DNA of 64,000 nucleotides from JAVBLG01 sp031553655 (lineage in GTDB: Bacteria > Desulfobacterota > Desulfovibrionia > Desulfovibrionales > Desulfovibrionaceae): contig JAVBLG010000025.1 of NCBI GenBank assembly GCA_031553655.1, positions 4,694 to 68,693 of the forward strand, written 5' to 3'. Below, one piece after another: positions 50,573 to 60,001 of this stretch. Within the stretch, counting starts at the first letter, position 1, and every line of letters begins with the position of its first letter. The notes below the pieces were generated by a model. It worked only from the letters and a program-made list of their open reading frames with translations, had not been told where the DNA came from and did not search any database. The translations under genes and the position numbers were made by a program.

Positions 50573-51610
50573 CTAAACCGCCCGGCTGAAGCGAGTGAGT
50601 TCTTCGTTGGCGATAATGGATTCCCTAAGGAAGTTATTGGTGCCTTTTTCCACAAAGGAAGCGCCCATGAGCACGGCATTACACATGGCCTTGGAATTGG
50701 AACGGCCGTGGCAGACAATGACCAATCCCTCAATGCCCAAAAGCGGCGCGCCGCCGATTTCGGCATAGTCCACTGTTTTGGCCAGACGCCTGAAAGCCCC
50801 TTTAAGCAGAATGCCGCCAAGTTGATACAGAATATCGGTGTAAATTTCTTTTTTCAATATTCTGATCAGGGCGCTGGAAAGGCCTTCGCTCATTTTTACA
50901 ACAACATTGCCCACAAAACCGTCACAAACCACAACATCCACCTCTCCGGTGAAAATGTCGCGGCCTTCGGCATTGCCCACAAAGTTGACGTTTTTGGCCA
51001 TCTTAAGAAGCTCGTAGGCTTCCTTTACCTGATTGTTGCCTTTGCCTTCTTCTTCGCCAATGCTCAAAAGGCTCACTCTGGGAGAGGGATAACCCAGCAG
51101 ATCGCGGGCAAAGGCCGAACCCATCAACCCGAACTGAAACAGGTGATAAGGACGGCAATCCACATTGGCCCCGGAGTCCACAATAACCACGGGGTTGCGT
51201 TCGGTAGGCAGCAAAGCGGCAAGCGTGGGGCGCTCCACACCGGCTATACGCCCCATAATGAACATACCACAAGCCACCGAAGCCCCGGAATGCCCAGCGC
51301 TCACCACTCCGTCGGCCGCCCCCTCTTTTACCAGGCGGCAGGCCACCTGTATGGAAGAGTTTTTCTTACGGCGCAGAATGTCCGAAGGCTTTTCGTTCAT
51401 ATGCACCACCTCGGGCGCATGAACAATGCTGTAGTCGGCTCCTTCAAGATTGAGGGTGAAAAGCACCTCTTCAACTTTGGGCTTGTCGCCAACCAGCAGA
51501 ACCTTGATATTACGCTCGCGGGCGGCCTTGATGGCTCCCGGCACCACCACGGCGGGACCGAAGTCTCCGCCCATGGCGTCTACGGCTATAATGGGGCAAT
51601 CGGCGGGCAC
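50573..51610 (-). CDS. plsX: Phosphate acyltransferase PlsX
   Basis: 345 residues from a GTG at 51610, four bases after the rpmF stop. Makes acyl-phosphate from acyl-ACP for phospholipid synthesis. Signatures: IIAVDAMGGDFGPAVVVPG, GVVSAGHSGASVACG, LLPTERNPVVIVDSGAN, and VCDGFVGNVVVKMSEG. Cytoplasmic, peripheral membrane. Confidence 0.95.
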   Translation of the reverse strand: MPADCPIIAVDAMGGDFGPAVVVPGAIKAARERNIKVLLVGDKPKVEEVLFTLNLEGADYSIVHAPEVVHMNEKPSDILRRKKNSSIQVACRLVKEGAADGVVSAGHSGASVACGMFIMGRIAGVERPTLAALLPTERNPVVIVDSGANVDCRPYHLFQFGLMGSAFARDLLGYPSPRVSLLSIGEEEGKGNNQVKEAYELLKMAKNVNFVGNAEGRDIFTGEVDVVVCDGFVGNVVVKMSEGLSSALIRILKKEIYTDILYQLGGILLKGAFRRLAKTVDYAEIGGAPLLGIEGLVIVCHGRSNSKAMCNAVLMGASFVEKGTNNFLRESIIANEELTRFSRAV

Positions 51611-51614
51611 GGAA

Positions 51615-51803
51615 TCATTTTTCCTCTTCAGCAGCCTTGATCACAATCTTGCGGCCCTTGTATTCGCCGCAGGAGGGGCAAACGCTGTGCGGCACAGTGG
51701 GCTCGCCGCAGCTGCAGTTGACTATGGTGGGCAGAGCCACGCGATCGTGCGACCTGCGCATGCCCTTTCTGGAGCGGGATTTTTTGGTTTGTTGAACAGC
51801 CAT
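51615..51803 (-). CDS. rpmF: 50S ribosomal protein L32
   Basis: 62 residues: AVQQTKKSRSRKGMRRSHD, then Cys pairs NCSCGEP and CPSCGEYKGR that can bind zinc. Length and position before plsX are typical. AGGAG lies upstream of the ATG. Confidence 0.96.
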   Translation of the reverse strand: MAVQQTKKSRSRKGMRRSHDRVALPTIVNCSCGEPTVPHSVCPSCGEYKGRKIVIKAAEEEK

Positions 51804-51921
51804 TTCATTCTCCTGATTTATGCCGGGCCGCGAAGCTCGACTTTCGAGCAGCGGGTAAATGTCCGACGCAAAACCGTCGCCGCTGCCCGGATATTTTTAA
51901 TTACTAAAATATTTACTTTTT

Positions 51922-52461
51922 CTAGTGCTTTACAATTACCCCGCGCAAAGGGGCAAGGCGTGGATCTTCCTCGCGCTTTTTGCAATTGCAAGCCACATTA
52001 TTAAGATTTGCCCCACATATCGGGCAAAGCCCCCGGCAATCGGCTCCGCATAGCGGCTTCACCGGCAGGGACAGAATAAATTCTTCCCAGCCCAGCGCGC
52101 CCGTGTCAAGAACAAGCGAGCCGTCTTCGGCCGATATCAGCCCGGCGTCCGATTCCGCTGCGTATTTGCCGTCAGCGGCAAGCTCGGGCGTAGGCTCAAA
52201 ATTTTCAAAATCGTGGTTGATATTCACTACGGCTTCTTCCGCGCAACGATCGCATGGCAAGGCCACCTTACCGTGCAAACGACCGCGCAAAAGGTATCCG
52301 TCGCCTCCCGGCAGGATAAAAACTTCCAGCTTGAGCGGTTCCACCACGCGAACGCCCATCTTGAATTCCGCAATGGGGCCTTCCCATACGGACTGCTCGT
52401 CAAAAACGGCATTCAGCCCCTCGGCGGGCATATTGTCCAGAGAAAATTTATTGCCGTTCAT
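51922..52461 (-). CDS. yceD: YceD/DUF177 family protein
   Basis: 179 residues. DUF177 hallmark: VALPCDRCAEEAVVNI in the middle, and a C-terminal Cys motif ADCRGLCPICGANLN. The family occurs before rpmF and has been tied to 23S rRNA accumulation in plants and bacteria; exact role uncertain. First gene of the minus-strand cluster; 118 bp to rpmF. Confidence 0.9.
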   Translation of the reverse strand: MNGNKFSLDNMPAEGLNAVFDEQSVWEGPIAEFKMGVRVVEPLKLEVFILPGGDGYLLRGRLHGKVALPCDRCAEEAVVNINHDFENFEPTPELAADGKYAAESDAGLISAEDGSLVLDTGALGWEEFILSLPVKPLCGADCRGLCPICGANLNNVACNCKKREEDPRLAPLRGVIVKH

Positions 52462-52772
52462 CTATAACAAAACCTCGCAAGCTTCTGGCGTTGATTCCGT
52501 CAACAGACCGTAAGCCGATAGTTTTTATCCTCAGCGTGCGCTCATGTCAATATCCGCCGCACCGACAATGCGGATATTTGCCGGAACAAGTCGGCCGAGC
52601 AGGAAAATATATTAAAAATGCCGTCCACATTTACCGGGCATTAACGGAATTTTTGCCGCCAGGAAATCATATACTATCTAAACGTGATCTTGTATACATC
52701 AAAAAAATGACTTATATTTGAAGCACAGCGGACATGATCGCCAAAACAGAAAATTTAGCGAGGAGCAGAACC
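52462..52772. other. Divergent promoter region between yceD and uspA
   Basis: About 310 bp with no gene. Contains one hairpin, AATATCCGC/GCGGATATT at 52549-52580, and AT-rich sequence toward uspA. No operator recognised. Confidence 0.5.
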
Positions 52773-53225
52773 ATGCCGGAAATAAAGAAGATCCTTTGTG
52801 CGGTAGACCTTTCCGAACACAGCAAAATGGTGGCCTCATACGCGACAAGCCTCGCCCAAGCCACCGGAGCGAGCATAACCGTGGTTTATACCGCGCCTTC
52901 CTTGAGCCAGTATGTAGGTTTCCACGTGCCGCCCAACACCATTGAAAACTTCGTAGGCGAAATAGTTTCCGGTGCGGAAAAATCCATGGACGCATTTATA
53001 GCCGAAAATTTCCCCGGTGTGGAGGCCAAGGGCCAGATTCTGGTGGGTTACGCCGCCGAGGAAATACTCAACCGGGCCGAAGAGGAAAAAGCCGACATGG
53101 TCATCATGGGCACCCACGGCCGCAAGGGCATCGACCGCATTCTTTTCGGTTCCGTGGCTGAAAAGGTGGTAAAAAACGCCAAGCAACCGGTTCTTACCAT
53201 CAGGCCCAAGGCCCCCGCCGAATAA
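52773..53225 (+). CDS. Universal stress protein (UspA family)
   Basis: 150 residues from the ATG at 52773 (AGGAG 7 bases upstream). Single Usp domain: KKILCAVDLSEHSKMVASYA, VVYTAPSLSQYV, and the nucleotide-binding MGTHGRKGIDRILFGSVAEK, with the GX2GX9GS/T pattern of ATP-binding members. Cytoplasmic, role in stress survival. Own terminator. Confidence 0.93.
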   Translation: MPEIKKILCAVDLSEHSKMVASYATSLAQATGASITVVYTAPSLSQYVGFHVPPNTIENFVGEIVSGAEKSMDAFIAENFPGVEAKGQILVGYAAEEILNRAEEEKADMVIMGTHGRKGIDRILFGSVAEKVVKNAKQPVLTIRPKAPAE

Positions 53226-53249
53226 GAGCGCCTGCCAACTCCAAAACCA

Positions 53250-53292
53250 AAGCTGTTTCCAGGGCTTTTAACGGCCCCGGAAACAGCTTTTA
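53250..53292 (+). terminator. Terminator after uspA
   Basis: AAGCTGTTTCC and GGG pair with CCC and GGAAACAGCTT, then TTTA. Confidence 0.8.
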
Positions 53293-53314
53293 GTATGTAA
53301 ATCGGGATAAATTC

Positions 53315-54478
53315 ATGAGCACCACCTGGAAATATGACTCCGTTCGCCCCGAGGTCGAAAGCGCCTCTCCTTATGTGCCGGGCCTTTCCATTGAAGAAAT
53401 ACGGCAAAGCCGGGGCCTGGCCAATATTATTAAAATGGCCAGCAATGAAAACCCGCTGGGCACTTCACCCCTGGTGCAGGAAGTTCTGAGCAAAAATGCC
53501 GGTCTGGCCTTTCGCTACCCGCAAAGCGGCAGTCCGCGTCTGATAAAAGCCATTGCCGCGCATCACGGGATTGATCCGTCCCGGATTGTGCCCGGCAACG
53601 GATCGGACGAAATTATCGACCTTTTGCTGCGCTCCAGAGCCGTGCCGGGGCGGCACAATGTAGTTATTTTCAAGCCCAGTTTCAGCATATATTATCTGCA
53701 AGCTCGCTTGTGCGGTCTCGAGCTGCGCCAATGCCCGCTTAACGAAGACTTTTCCTTCAACTTTGCCGGGCTGTCCGCGCTGGTAGATGAAAATACGGCC
53801 CTGGTGTTCATTACCACACCCGACAACCCTTCGGGCTTCTGCCCCGGAGTGGAAGAAATGGCGAGTTTTGCCGCCTCGCTGCCCGCAGGCTGCCTGCTGG
53901 TGATTGATGAAGCCTACATGGATTTTACTGACGACGAAGACAAGGCCTCGCTTGTGAAGCGCCTGGACGACTTCCCCAATGTGGCTATACTGCGCACATT
54001 TTCTAAAAGCTTCGGTCTGGCCGGGCTGCGTCTGGGCTACGGCATCTTACCTCCGCGCCTGGCCGAATATCTCATGCGGGTGCGGCTGCCTTTTTCTGTT
54101 AATATTCTGGCCGAAGAGGCGGGCATTGCCGCGCTTGCGGACGAGGCCTTCAGGGAAACCACGCTCAAAGTGGTGCGTGAAGGCCGCGCCGATTTATCCG
54201 CCGAGCTGGCCAAACTGGGCTGCAGGGTGTATCCGAGCATGGCCAACTTTATAATGTTTGCCCCCCCTAAACCTGTGGAAGCTTCAGGTATGTTTGAAAA
54301 ACTTCTTGATGCGGGCATAATTGTGCGCCCGCTCAAAAGTTACGGCCTACCCCATCTGCTTCGGGTGAGCATTGGTTCAGAAGCGGAAAATAAAAGCTTT
54401 CTAGCCGCGTGCGGTGCGCTTATCAAATCGGAAATAACTTCATGTTTCAATCCACAGTCAGCTTCCTCCGCCGACTGA
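53315..54478 (+). CDS. hisC: Histidinol-phosphate aminotransferase
   Basis: 387 residues, class I/II PLP aminotransferase: IIKMASNENPLGTSP, GNGSDEIIDLLLRS, TTPDNPSGF, VIDEAYMDF, and the PLP lysine in RTFSKSFGLAGLRLGYG. Converts imidazole-acetol phosphate to histidinol phosphate. Alone, outside a his operon. A phenylalanine/tyrosine-type activity cannot be excluded from sequence. Followed by two small hairpins before cmk. Confidence 0.92.
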   Translation: MSTTWKYDSVRPEVESASPYVPGLSIEEIRQSRGLANIIKMASNENPLGTSPLVQEVLSKNAGLAFRYPQSGSPRLIKAIAAHHGIDPSRIVPGNGSDEIIDLLLRSRAVPGRHNVVIFKPSFSIYYLQARLCGLELRQCPLNEDFSFNFAGLSALVDENTALVFITTPDNPSGFCPGVEEMASFAASLPAGCLLVIDEAYMDFTDDEDKASLVKRLDDFPNVAILRTFSKSFGLAGLRLGYGILPPRLAEYLMRVRLPFSVNILAEEAGIAALADEAFRETTLKVVREGRADLSAELAKLGCRVYPSMANFIMFAPPKPVEASGMFEKLLDAGIIVRPLKSYGLPHLLRVSIGSEAENKSFLAACGALIKSEITSCFNPQSASSAD

Positions 54479-54510
54479 CTCCGTCGCGGCGGATAGGAGC
54501 CGTGCGGATT

Positions 54511-54597
54511 GCCCCTCCCTGAAGGAAGGGGTTACAAAAAGGATTTCCTCGACTTCGTAGTTTTGTCAATCACATTTTCCCCCTGAAGGGGGAGATT
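54511..54597 (+). repeat. Two small hairpins between hisC and cmk
   Basis: CCCCTCCCTGAAGGAAGGGG (~54515) and TCCCCCTGAAGGGGGA (~54578) share the CTGAAGG tip. Likely a degenerate dispersed repeat; no T run. Confidence 0.5.
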
Positions 54598-54619
54598 TCA
54601 GATCATAAAGGAAACTTTG

Positions 54620-55306
54620 ATGAGCAGGCCATATCCTTTAATAACTATAGACGGTCCAGCTGGTGTGGGCAAAAGCACTCTGGCCAGAACCATGGCCGAC
54701 ATCCTACAGATACCGTTCATGGACACCGGCGCGATGTTCCGTTGCCTGGCCCTGTACCTTGGTGAGAAAGAGTTGCCGCCGGAAGAAATAAGCGCGCGCG
54801 GCTCCGAAGTGAAATTCGAGCTTACCGGCGGCGGGCGCAAGTCGGCCCTGTTATGCAACGGCAAGCCCATTGGCGATGAAATACGTACCGAAAAAGTAGG
54901 GATGATGGCCGCCAGACTGGCCGCTATACCGGAAGTGCGTGAAATTTTGCTGAAAGCGCAGCGCGATCTGGGCAAATCCACAGCCCTGGTGGCCGAAGGG
55001 CGCGACATGGGCACTGTGGTCTTTCCCGAAGCCAACTTCAAATTTTTTCTGGATGCAACCCCGGAGGTGCGCGCCTACCGCCGTTACCTGGAACTGAAGC
55101 AAAAGGATGAAAAACCGGAGCTGACCGCTATTACCGAACAGATACGCAAACGCGACTCCCTGGACCGCCACCGCGCCATAGCCCCGCTTAAACCAGCCAA
55201 AGATGCCTTCATAATCGACACCTCCAACCTTGATATTGAAGGAGTGCTCGGCGCGATGATGCATCAGATTAACATTACTAGAGAATTTGGCGAACGCAGT
55301 GAGTGA
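54620..55306 (+). CDS. cmk: Cytidylate kinase
   Basis: 228 residues from the ATG at 54620 (AAAGGAA upstream; a TTG three bases earlier is not needed). P-loop ITIDGPAGVGKSTLARTMA, then FMDTGAMFRCLAL, LVAEGRDMGTVVFPEANFKF, and RDSLDRHRAIAPLKPAKDA. Phosphorylates CMP/dCMP. Next to hisC in several related genomes. Convergent with putA. Confidence 0.95.
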   Translation: MSRPYPLITIDGPAGVGKSTLARTMADILQIPFMDTGAMFRCLALYLGEKELPPEEISARGSEVKFELTGGGRKSALLCNGKPIGDEIRTEKVGMMAARLAAIPEVREILLKAQRDLGKSTALVAEGRDMGTVVFPEANFKFFLDATPEVRAYRRYLELKQKDEKPELTAITEQIRKRDSLDRHRAIAPLKPAKDAFIIDTSNLDIEGVLGAMMHQINITREFGERSE

Positions 55307-55361
55307 TGTGTTCGGCCCTCAAGTTCGAAAAAATCTTTCCGCCTCCACCCTTACAAAAACT

Positions 55362-55396
55362 CGAAGGCCCGGATTCAAACCCGGGCCTTCGCAATT
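55362..55396. terminator. Bidirectional terminator between cmk and putA
   Basis: GAAGGCCCGG pairs with CCGGGCCTTC across ATTCAAAC; T runs lie on both sides. Confidence 0.85.
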
Positions 55397-55412
55397 TTAT
55401 ATAAGCCGATTA

Positions 55413-58400
55413 TTAAACCCAGTCATCATCGTCCTGAATCGGGGCAAAGCCCCGCCGCATGGTATTTTCAGTTACGCAACGCGGATCCATAAATTGCAGA
55501 AGATAGTCGGGGCCGCCAGTTTTGGAGCCGACGCCGGACATTTTATAACCGCCGAAAGGCTGGCGTTCCACCATGGCCCCGGTGCTGCCCCGATTGAGGT
55601 ACAAATTGCCCACATTGAACTCGGCACGGGCTTTCTCCAAATTTTCCGGGCTGCGCGAAAAAACGCCGCCTGTCAAGGCAAAGGGCGTGCTGTTGGCCAT
55701 ATCCAGGGCTTCGCCAAAATCCTTGGCCCGCATCACGGCCAGCACCGGTCCAAAAACTTCTTCCTGGGCCAGACGATGTTCCGGCTTTATGCCTTCCACA
55801 ATCACCAGGGGTACATAGCAGCCCTTTTCCGGCACATCGTCGCGGCGCACCAAAACTTTGCCCTCTTGAGCCGCAAGCTCAACATAGCGCATTACGTTTT
55901 TCTGCTGTGAGGCATCGGCCAACGGCCCCATGTAGTTGGCCGGGTTTTCGGCCGGGCCTATAGCGATCGATTGGGCCGCCTTGGTCAACCGCTCCATAAA
56001 GCGATCGTAGATGGCGTTCAAAACAATAACCCGCGAGCAGGCCGAGCATTTCTGCCCCTGGAAGCCAAAGGATGAATAAAGCACCTGAATCACGGCCTCA
56101 TCCAAATCGGCGTCGTCGTCAATAATAATGGCGTTCTTGCCGCCCATTTCGGCGATAACCCGCTTCACCTGCGTCTGTCCGGGTCGGGTTTTGGCGGCCC
56201 GCTCCACAATGCGCAACCCTACTTCCATGGAGCCAGTGAAGCATATCAAGGAAACGGCCGGATGCTCCACCAGATAGTCACCCATGACCGAGCCGCGTCC
56301 GGGGCAATAGTTGAACACGCCGTCCGGCAAACCGGCTTCTTTGAATATTTCCGCCAATGAATAGCCAATGGCCGAGGAAATGGACGAAGGTTTGAAAATG
56401 ACCGGATTGCCCGTAACCATGGCCGCCGAAGCCATGCCTATTGCAATGGCAAAGGGGAAGTTCCACGGCGCTATTACCGCCGCTATGCCCTTGGGCTGGT
56501 AAAATAGATGGTTCAACTCGCCGGGGGCGCGGCCCATGCGCCGAGGCATGCCCAGACGCAGCATTTCCCTGGCGTAGTACTCCAAAAAGTCTATGCCTTC
56601 ACCCACATCGTGATAAGCCTGATCCCACTGCTTGCCCACTTCAAGAACTTGAAGGGCCGACAGCTCGAACATGCGCCGTCTGGCAATGGCGGCAGCCCGG
56701 CGCATATACATGGCCCGATCCGCAGGGCTGGTGTTTTTCCAGGCGGTAAAGGCCGATCCGGCAGCGGCCAGGGCCTGATCTATTTCCGCTGTTCCGGCCT
56801 GACATACTTTGGCAAGAACTTCGTCCGGATTGGCCGGGTTGGTGGTGGGGATCATATCATCGGTGCTCACGTCGCGTCCGCCGATGAAAAGTGGCAAAAC
56901 TCGGCCGTTCGTGGCGCGCACGGTTTGCAGGCCGCTCACAAAGCCCTGCCGGTTGGCCGCCAGACTGAGATCAAGCATGGGCTCATTGATAAAAGGCGGC
57001 ACTCGCCCTTCCACTTTTTCGCTCGAAGAAGGCAAGTTCGCTTCCGACCGCGGTTCGCCCTTATCAACACCCCGCTGCATGGTCATAATGGGATTTTCCA
57101 GCAGGCGTTCCAGTTCCGCGCCTTCGGCAAAGCTCTGGCGTAAGAAGGATTCGTTGGCTGTATTTTCCAAAAGACGGCGCACCAGATAGCCCATGCCGGG
57201 AATAAGCTCGCCATAGGGGCAATACAGACGCACCCGTCCGGCCACATTCAGCAGCCCCTTGCGCACCGGCTCGGCCATGCCGTAAAGCACCTGAAATTCA
57301 TAGCGATATTCGGGAACGCCCAAGGATCTGGCCTTTTCAAGCACGGTGGAAATGGTGCGCACATTGTGCGAAGCGCAGAAAAAATACACCAAATCATGAT
57401 TTTGCAGAATAAGCCCGGCCAAAGACTCATAGGCCATGTCCGACTCGGCCTTGTTGGTCCACACCGGGACTTCCCATATATTCTGTTTGGCCATGGCCGT
57501 TTCCGTATCCCAATACGCGCCTTTCACCAGGCGCAGGCCAAAGGGCAGCTTGCGCTCGCGGGCGAAGGCGATCACATCTTCCACATCTTTGCGGCAATCT
57601 TTAAGATAGGCTTGGAGCACCAGCCCCAGATGGGGGTAATGGATAAATTCCGGATCGGTTCTGAGGCGCTTGAACAACTCAATGGTTATTTCCCGATATT
57701 TAAGCTGTTCCATGTCTATGCACAAAGCCCCGCCCATAGCCGCTATTTTGCGGTAAATGGGTTTCAGGCGGCGCAAGATGCCTTCAACAGAGCCCTCCAC
57801 ATCGGCAGGCTTGGCCTGAGAATAAAGAGCCGAAGGCTTTATCGATACATTGACCAAAGGGGTGCAGCCCCAATCCAGATCTTTTTGCGGGCCCGACCCC
57901 GGCAAAGGTTGCCAGGATTTAACCTGAGCGGCCAGGCTGTCGAGGATTTCGTGATAACCGGCGGCATAGGCGTCGCACTCCTCTTCGCTCACCGTCGCCT
58001 CACCCAACAGATCCAGCGTGAAGGTGAACTTGTCCTTGCGCAGCTTCACAAGCCCCTTCACCGCTTCGGAAGCATTTTCGCCGATAATGAATTGCCGGGC
58101 CATGTTCTCTATATTGGAGCGAATGGCCTTGCCCATGAGCATGCCGGTGAGCCCGCCGCCCAGCCCGGCCGCGCCCGCGCCCCACTTGAGCACCTTGGGC
58201 ACGTCGGTGTCACCGCCGAAATATTCCTTGATGTGCCGCACCAGAGAATCGGTAGTATTGAGATAAGGAATCACATCCACAAAACGGAAAAGCTGAACCT
58301 TGAAATCTTCGTTGCGCATGGCCCAGTCCATGACTTTTCCAGTCCACCAGCTCTTGTTGAAGATCATCGGAGCTTCGCCGCTGATGCTTCTGAAAAACTC

Positions 58401-58463
58401 TTTTCCCCTGGCAACGACCTTGTCTTCCAGGTCTTTGTCAATCTGTTCATATGGCTGCGTCAT
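55413..58463 (-). CDS. putA: Bifunctional proline dehydrogenase / P5C dehydrogenase
   Basis: 1016 residues. N-terminal PRODH barrel (~185-470): LVNVSIKPSALYSQ, RLVKGAYWDTE, EYRYEFQVLYGMAEP, RVRLYCPYGELIPGMGYLVR with the RLxRR-type RRLLENTANE. C-terminal aldehyde dehydrogenase (~520-1010): APWNFPFAIAIGMASAA, GKNAIIIDDDADLDEAV, and the catalytic Cys in FQGQKCSACSRVIV. No N-terminal ribbon-helix-helix, so it is not a self-repressing PutA. Oxidises proline to glutamate. GGAGGG site 4 bases before the ATG. Divergent from liv, sharing a 302-bp control region. Confidence 0.96.
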   Translation of the reverse strand: MTQPYEQIDKDLEDKVVARGKEFFRSISGEAPMIFNKSWWTGKVMDWAMRNEDFKVQLFRFVDVIPYLNTTDSLVRHIKEYFGGDTDVPKVLKWGAGAAGLGGGLTGMLMGKAIRSNIENMARQFIIGENASEAVKGLVKLRKDKFTFTLDLLGEATVSEEECDAYAAGYHEILDSLAAQVKSWQPLPGSGPQKDLDWGCTPLVNVSIKPSALYSQAKPADVEGSVEGILRRLKPIYRKIAAMGGALCIDMEQLKYREITIELFKRLRTDPEFIHYPHLGLVLQAYLKDCRKDVEDVIAFARERKLPFGLRLVKGAYWDTETAMAKQNIWEVPVWTNKAESDMAYESLAGLILQNHDLVYFFCASHNVRTISTVLEKARSLGVPEYRYEFQVLYGMAEPVRKGLLNVAGRVRLYCPYGELIPGMGYLVRRLLENTANESFLRQSFAEGAELERLLENPIMTMQRGVDKGEPRSEANLPSSSEKVEGRVPPFINEPMLDLSLAANRQGFVSGLQTVRATNGRVLPLFIGGRDVSTDDMIPTTNPANPDEVLAKVCQAGTAEIDQALAAAGSAFTAWKNTSPADRAMYMRRAAAIARRRMFELSALQVLEVGKQWDQAYHDVGEGIDFLEYYAREMLRLGMPRRMGRAPGELNHLFYQPKGIAAVIAPWNFPFAIAIGMASAAMVTGNPVIFKPSSISSAIGYSLAEIFKEAGLPDGVFNYCPGRGSVMGDYLVEHPAVSLICFTGSMEVGLRIVERAAKTRPGQTQVKRVIAEMGGKNAIIIDDDADLDEAVIQVLYSSFGFQGQKCSACSRVIVLNAIYDRFMERLTKAAQSIAIGPAENPANYMGPLADASQQKNVMRYVELAAQEGKVLVRRDDVPEKGCYVPLVIVEGIKPEHRLAQEEVFGPVLAVMRAKDFGEALDMANSTPFALTGGVFSRSPENLEKARAEFNVGNLYLNRGSTGAMVERQPFGGYKMSGVGSKTGGPDYLLQFMDPRCVTENTMRRGFAPIQDDDDWV

Positions 58464-58765
58464 ACCACCCTCCAGCAGGTGAGCGTTTTAAAATTACGGA
58501 TTACTCAGTATAATGCATTTGATCGTTTCAATCCAGATAAATTTTATTATAACATTGCGATAAAATTCACATTTATTTGAACTTATTTTCACATTTATAT
58601 TTATTTTGCCATAATTAATTATAATATAATGCGAAAAATTTTGGTTTGCCATGATTGTATTTCCAAATGCTTATAAAATTGTTGACAGGGCTTCCAATTT
58701 ACACAAAAACACGTTAAATATTGTGAATACTCAGCGTGAGACGACAAAATTTTGGGAGGGTTGCA
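58464..58765. other. putA-livK divergent control region
   Basis: Very AT-rich 302 bp without genes. Holds a CRP/FNR-type site (58552-58574), a weaker second one at 58578-58593, and a TTGACA box at 58682-58687 toward livK without a good -10. Confidence 0.6.
58552..58574. promoter_or_regulatory. CRP/FNR-family operator between putA and livK
   Basis: TTGCGA-TAAAAT-TCACATTT matches TGTGA-N6-TCACA with one mismatch in the core and 15 of 22 positions of the CRP consensus. A second, weaker TGAAC-N6-TCACA lies exactly 22 bp further, two helical turns. Confidence 0.5.
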
Positions 58766-59887
58766 ATGAAAAATATTAAGGCTGTAATTATTCTGGCCCT
58801 GTTTACCGTTTTCTGGGCCGGTTCAGCCCTGGCTGCCGAGATAAAAATCGGCGTGATGTGCCCCCTGACCGGGAAATGGGCCTCGGAAGGCCTGGACATG
58901 CAGAACATCACCAACTTGCTGGCTGATCAGCTCAATAAAAGCGGCAGCCTGAAGGGCAACAGCGTCAAACTTGTTTTTCAGGATGACGCCGGCGATCCGC
59001 GCACAGCGGCCCTGGCCGCGCAAAAGCTGATTTCTTCCGGCGTGGTGGCCGTAATCGGCACATATGGCTCGGCCGTAACCGAAGCCAGCCAGAACATCAT
59101 CAATGAAGCCGACGTTGTGCAGATAGCCACCGGCTCCACCAGTGTGCGCCTCACCGAAAAGGGCTATAAATATTTCTTCCGCACCTGCCCGCGCGACGAC
59201 GAGCAGGGAAGAGTGGCCGCCAAAGTTATAAAAGACGGCAACTACAAGGCCGTGGCCATTTTGCATGACAATTCCTCCTATGCCAAAGGGCTGGCCGACG
59301 AAACCCGCGCCCTGCTCGGCAAGGAAGGCGTAAAAGTGGCGTTCTACGACGCCCTCACCCCCAATGAGCGTGATTACACGGCCATTCTCACCAAACTCAA
59401 GGCCGCCAACCCCGATTTGATCTTCTTCACCGGCTACTATCCTGAAACCGGCATGCTGCTGCGCCAGAAGGCCGAAATGGGCTGGAACGTGCCCATGATG
59501 GGCGGCGACGCCGCCAATCACCTGGATCTGGTAAAAATAGCCGGCAAAGACGCGGCCAAGGGTTATTTCTTCGTAAGCCCGCCCATGCCCCAGGATCTGA
59601 ACACTCCCGAAGCCGCCGCCTTCCTTAAGAGCTATCAGGAAAAGTATAAGTCCATGCCGGTGTCGGTGTGGGCAGTTGTGGCCGGCGACGCCTTCAATGT
59701 GCTTGGCGACGCGGTAAAAAACGGCAAAACCACCCCGGCGGCCATAGCTGAATGGCTGAAGACCTCGCTCAAGAACTACCCGGGCCTGTCCGGCGCGATC
59801 AGCTTCGACAAAAAAGGCGACCGCATCGGCGACCTGTATAAAGTGTATACGGTCAATGACAAGGGCGAGTTCCAGCTGAGTAAATAG
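58766..59887 (+). CDS. livK: Branched-chain amino-acid ABC transporter, periplasmic binding protein
   Basis: 373 residues from the ATG at 58766 (GGGAGG upstream; the GTG at 58736 is rejected). Signal peptide: VIILALFTVFWAGSALA before AEIKIG. LivJ/K fold: IGVMCPLTGKWASEG, YGSAVTEASQNIINEADV, FFRTCPRDDEQGRVAA. Captures leucine/isoleucine/valine or related amino acids in the periplasm; ligand specificity cannot be read from sequence. Hairpin between it and livH probably lowers expression of the membrane genes. Confidence 0.94.
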   Translation: MKNIKAVIILALFTVFWAGSALAAEIKIGVMCPLTGKWASEGLDMQNITNLLADQLNKSGSLKGNSVKLVFQDDAGDPRTAALAAQKLISSGVVAVIGTYGSAVTEASQNIINEADVVQIATGSTSVRLTEKGYKYFFRTCPRDDEQGRVAAKVIKDGNYKAVAILHDNSSYAKGLADETRALLGKEGVKVAFYDALTPNERDYTAILTKLKAANPDLIFFTGYYPETGMLLRQKAEMGWNVPMMGGDAANHLDLVKIAGKDAAKGYFFVSPPMPQDLNTPEAAAFLKSYQEKYKSMPVSVWAVVAGDAFNVLGDAVKNGKTTPAAIAEWLKTSLKNYPGLSGAISFDKKGDRIGDLYKVYTVNDKGEFQLSK

Positions 59888-59946
59888 AGCTTTACCGGAA
59901 ATACGGTTCCGGAGCAAAAGTCCGGTTTATCTTTCAATTAATTGTC

Positions 59947-59975
59947 TGGTCCGTCCAAAATTTTTGGACGGACCA
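59947..59975 (+). terminator. Hairpin between livK and livH (attenuator-like)
   Basis: TGGTCCGTCCAAAA pairs with TTTTGGACGGACCA, 14-bp arms and 1-base loop, no T tract. Typical of the step-down point after a binding-protein gene. Confidence 0.7.
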
Positions 59976-60001
59976 AACGCACAAGAGGTTCCGGAACAGG
60001 C

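Noticed and set aside
55362..55396. T-arm-like sequence suggesting a tRNA
   Set aside because: GGATTCAAACCC is simply the loop and stem of the cmk/putA terminator; no acceptor or anticodon arm can be drawn. No tRNA or rRNA was found in the window.
57366..58580. 404-codon plus-strand frame opposite putA
   Set aside because: Antisense shadow of the PutA N-terminal region; no ribosome site or motif.
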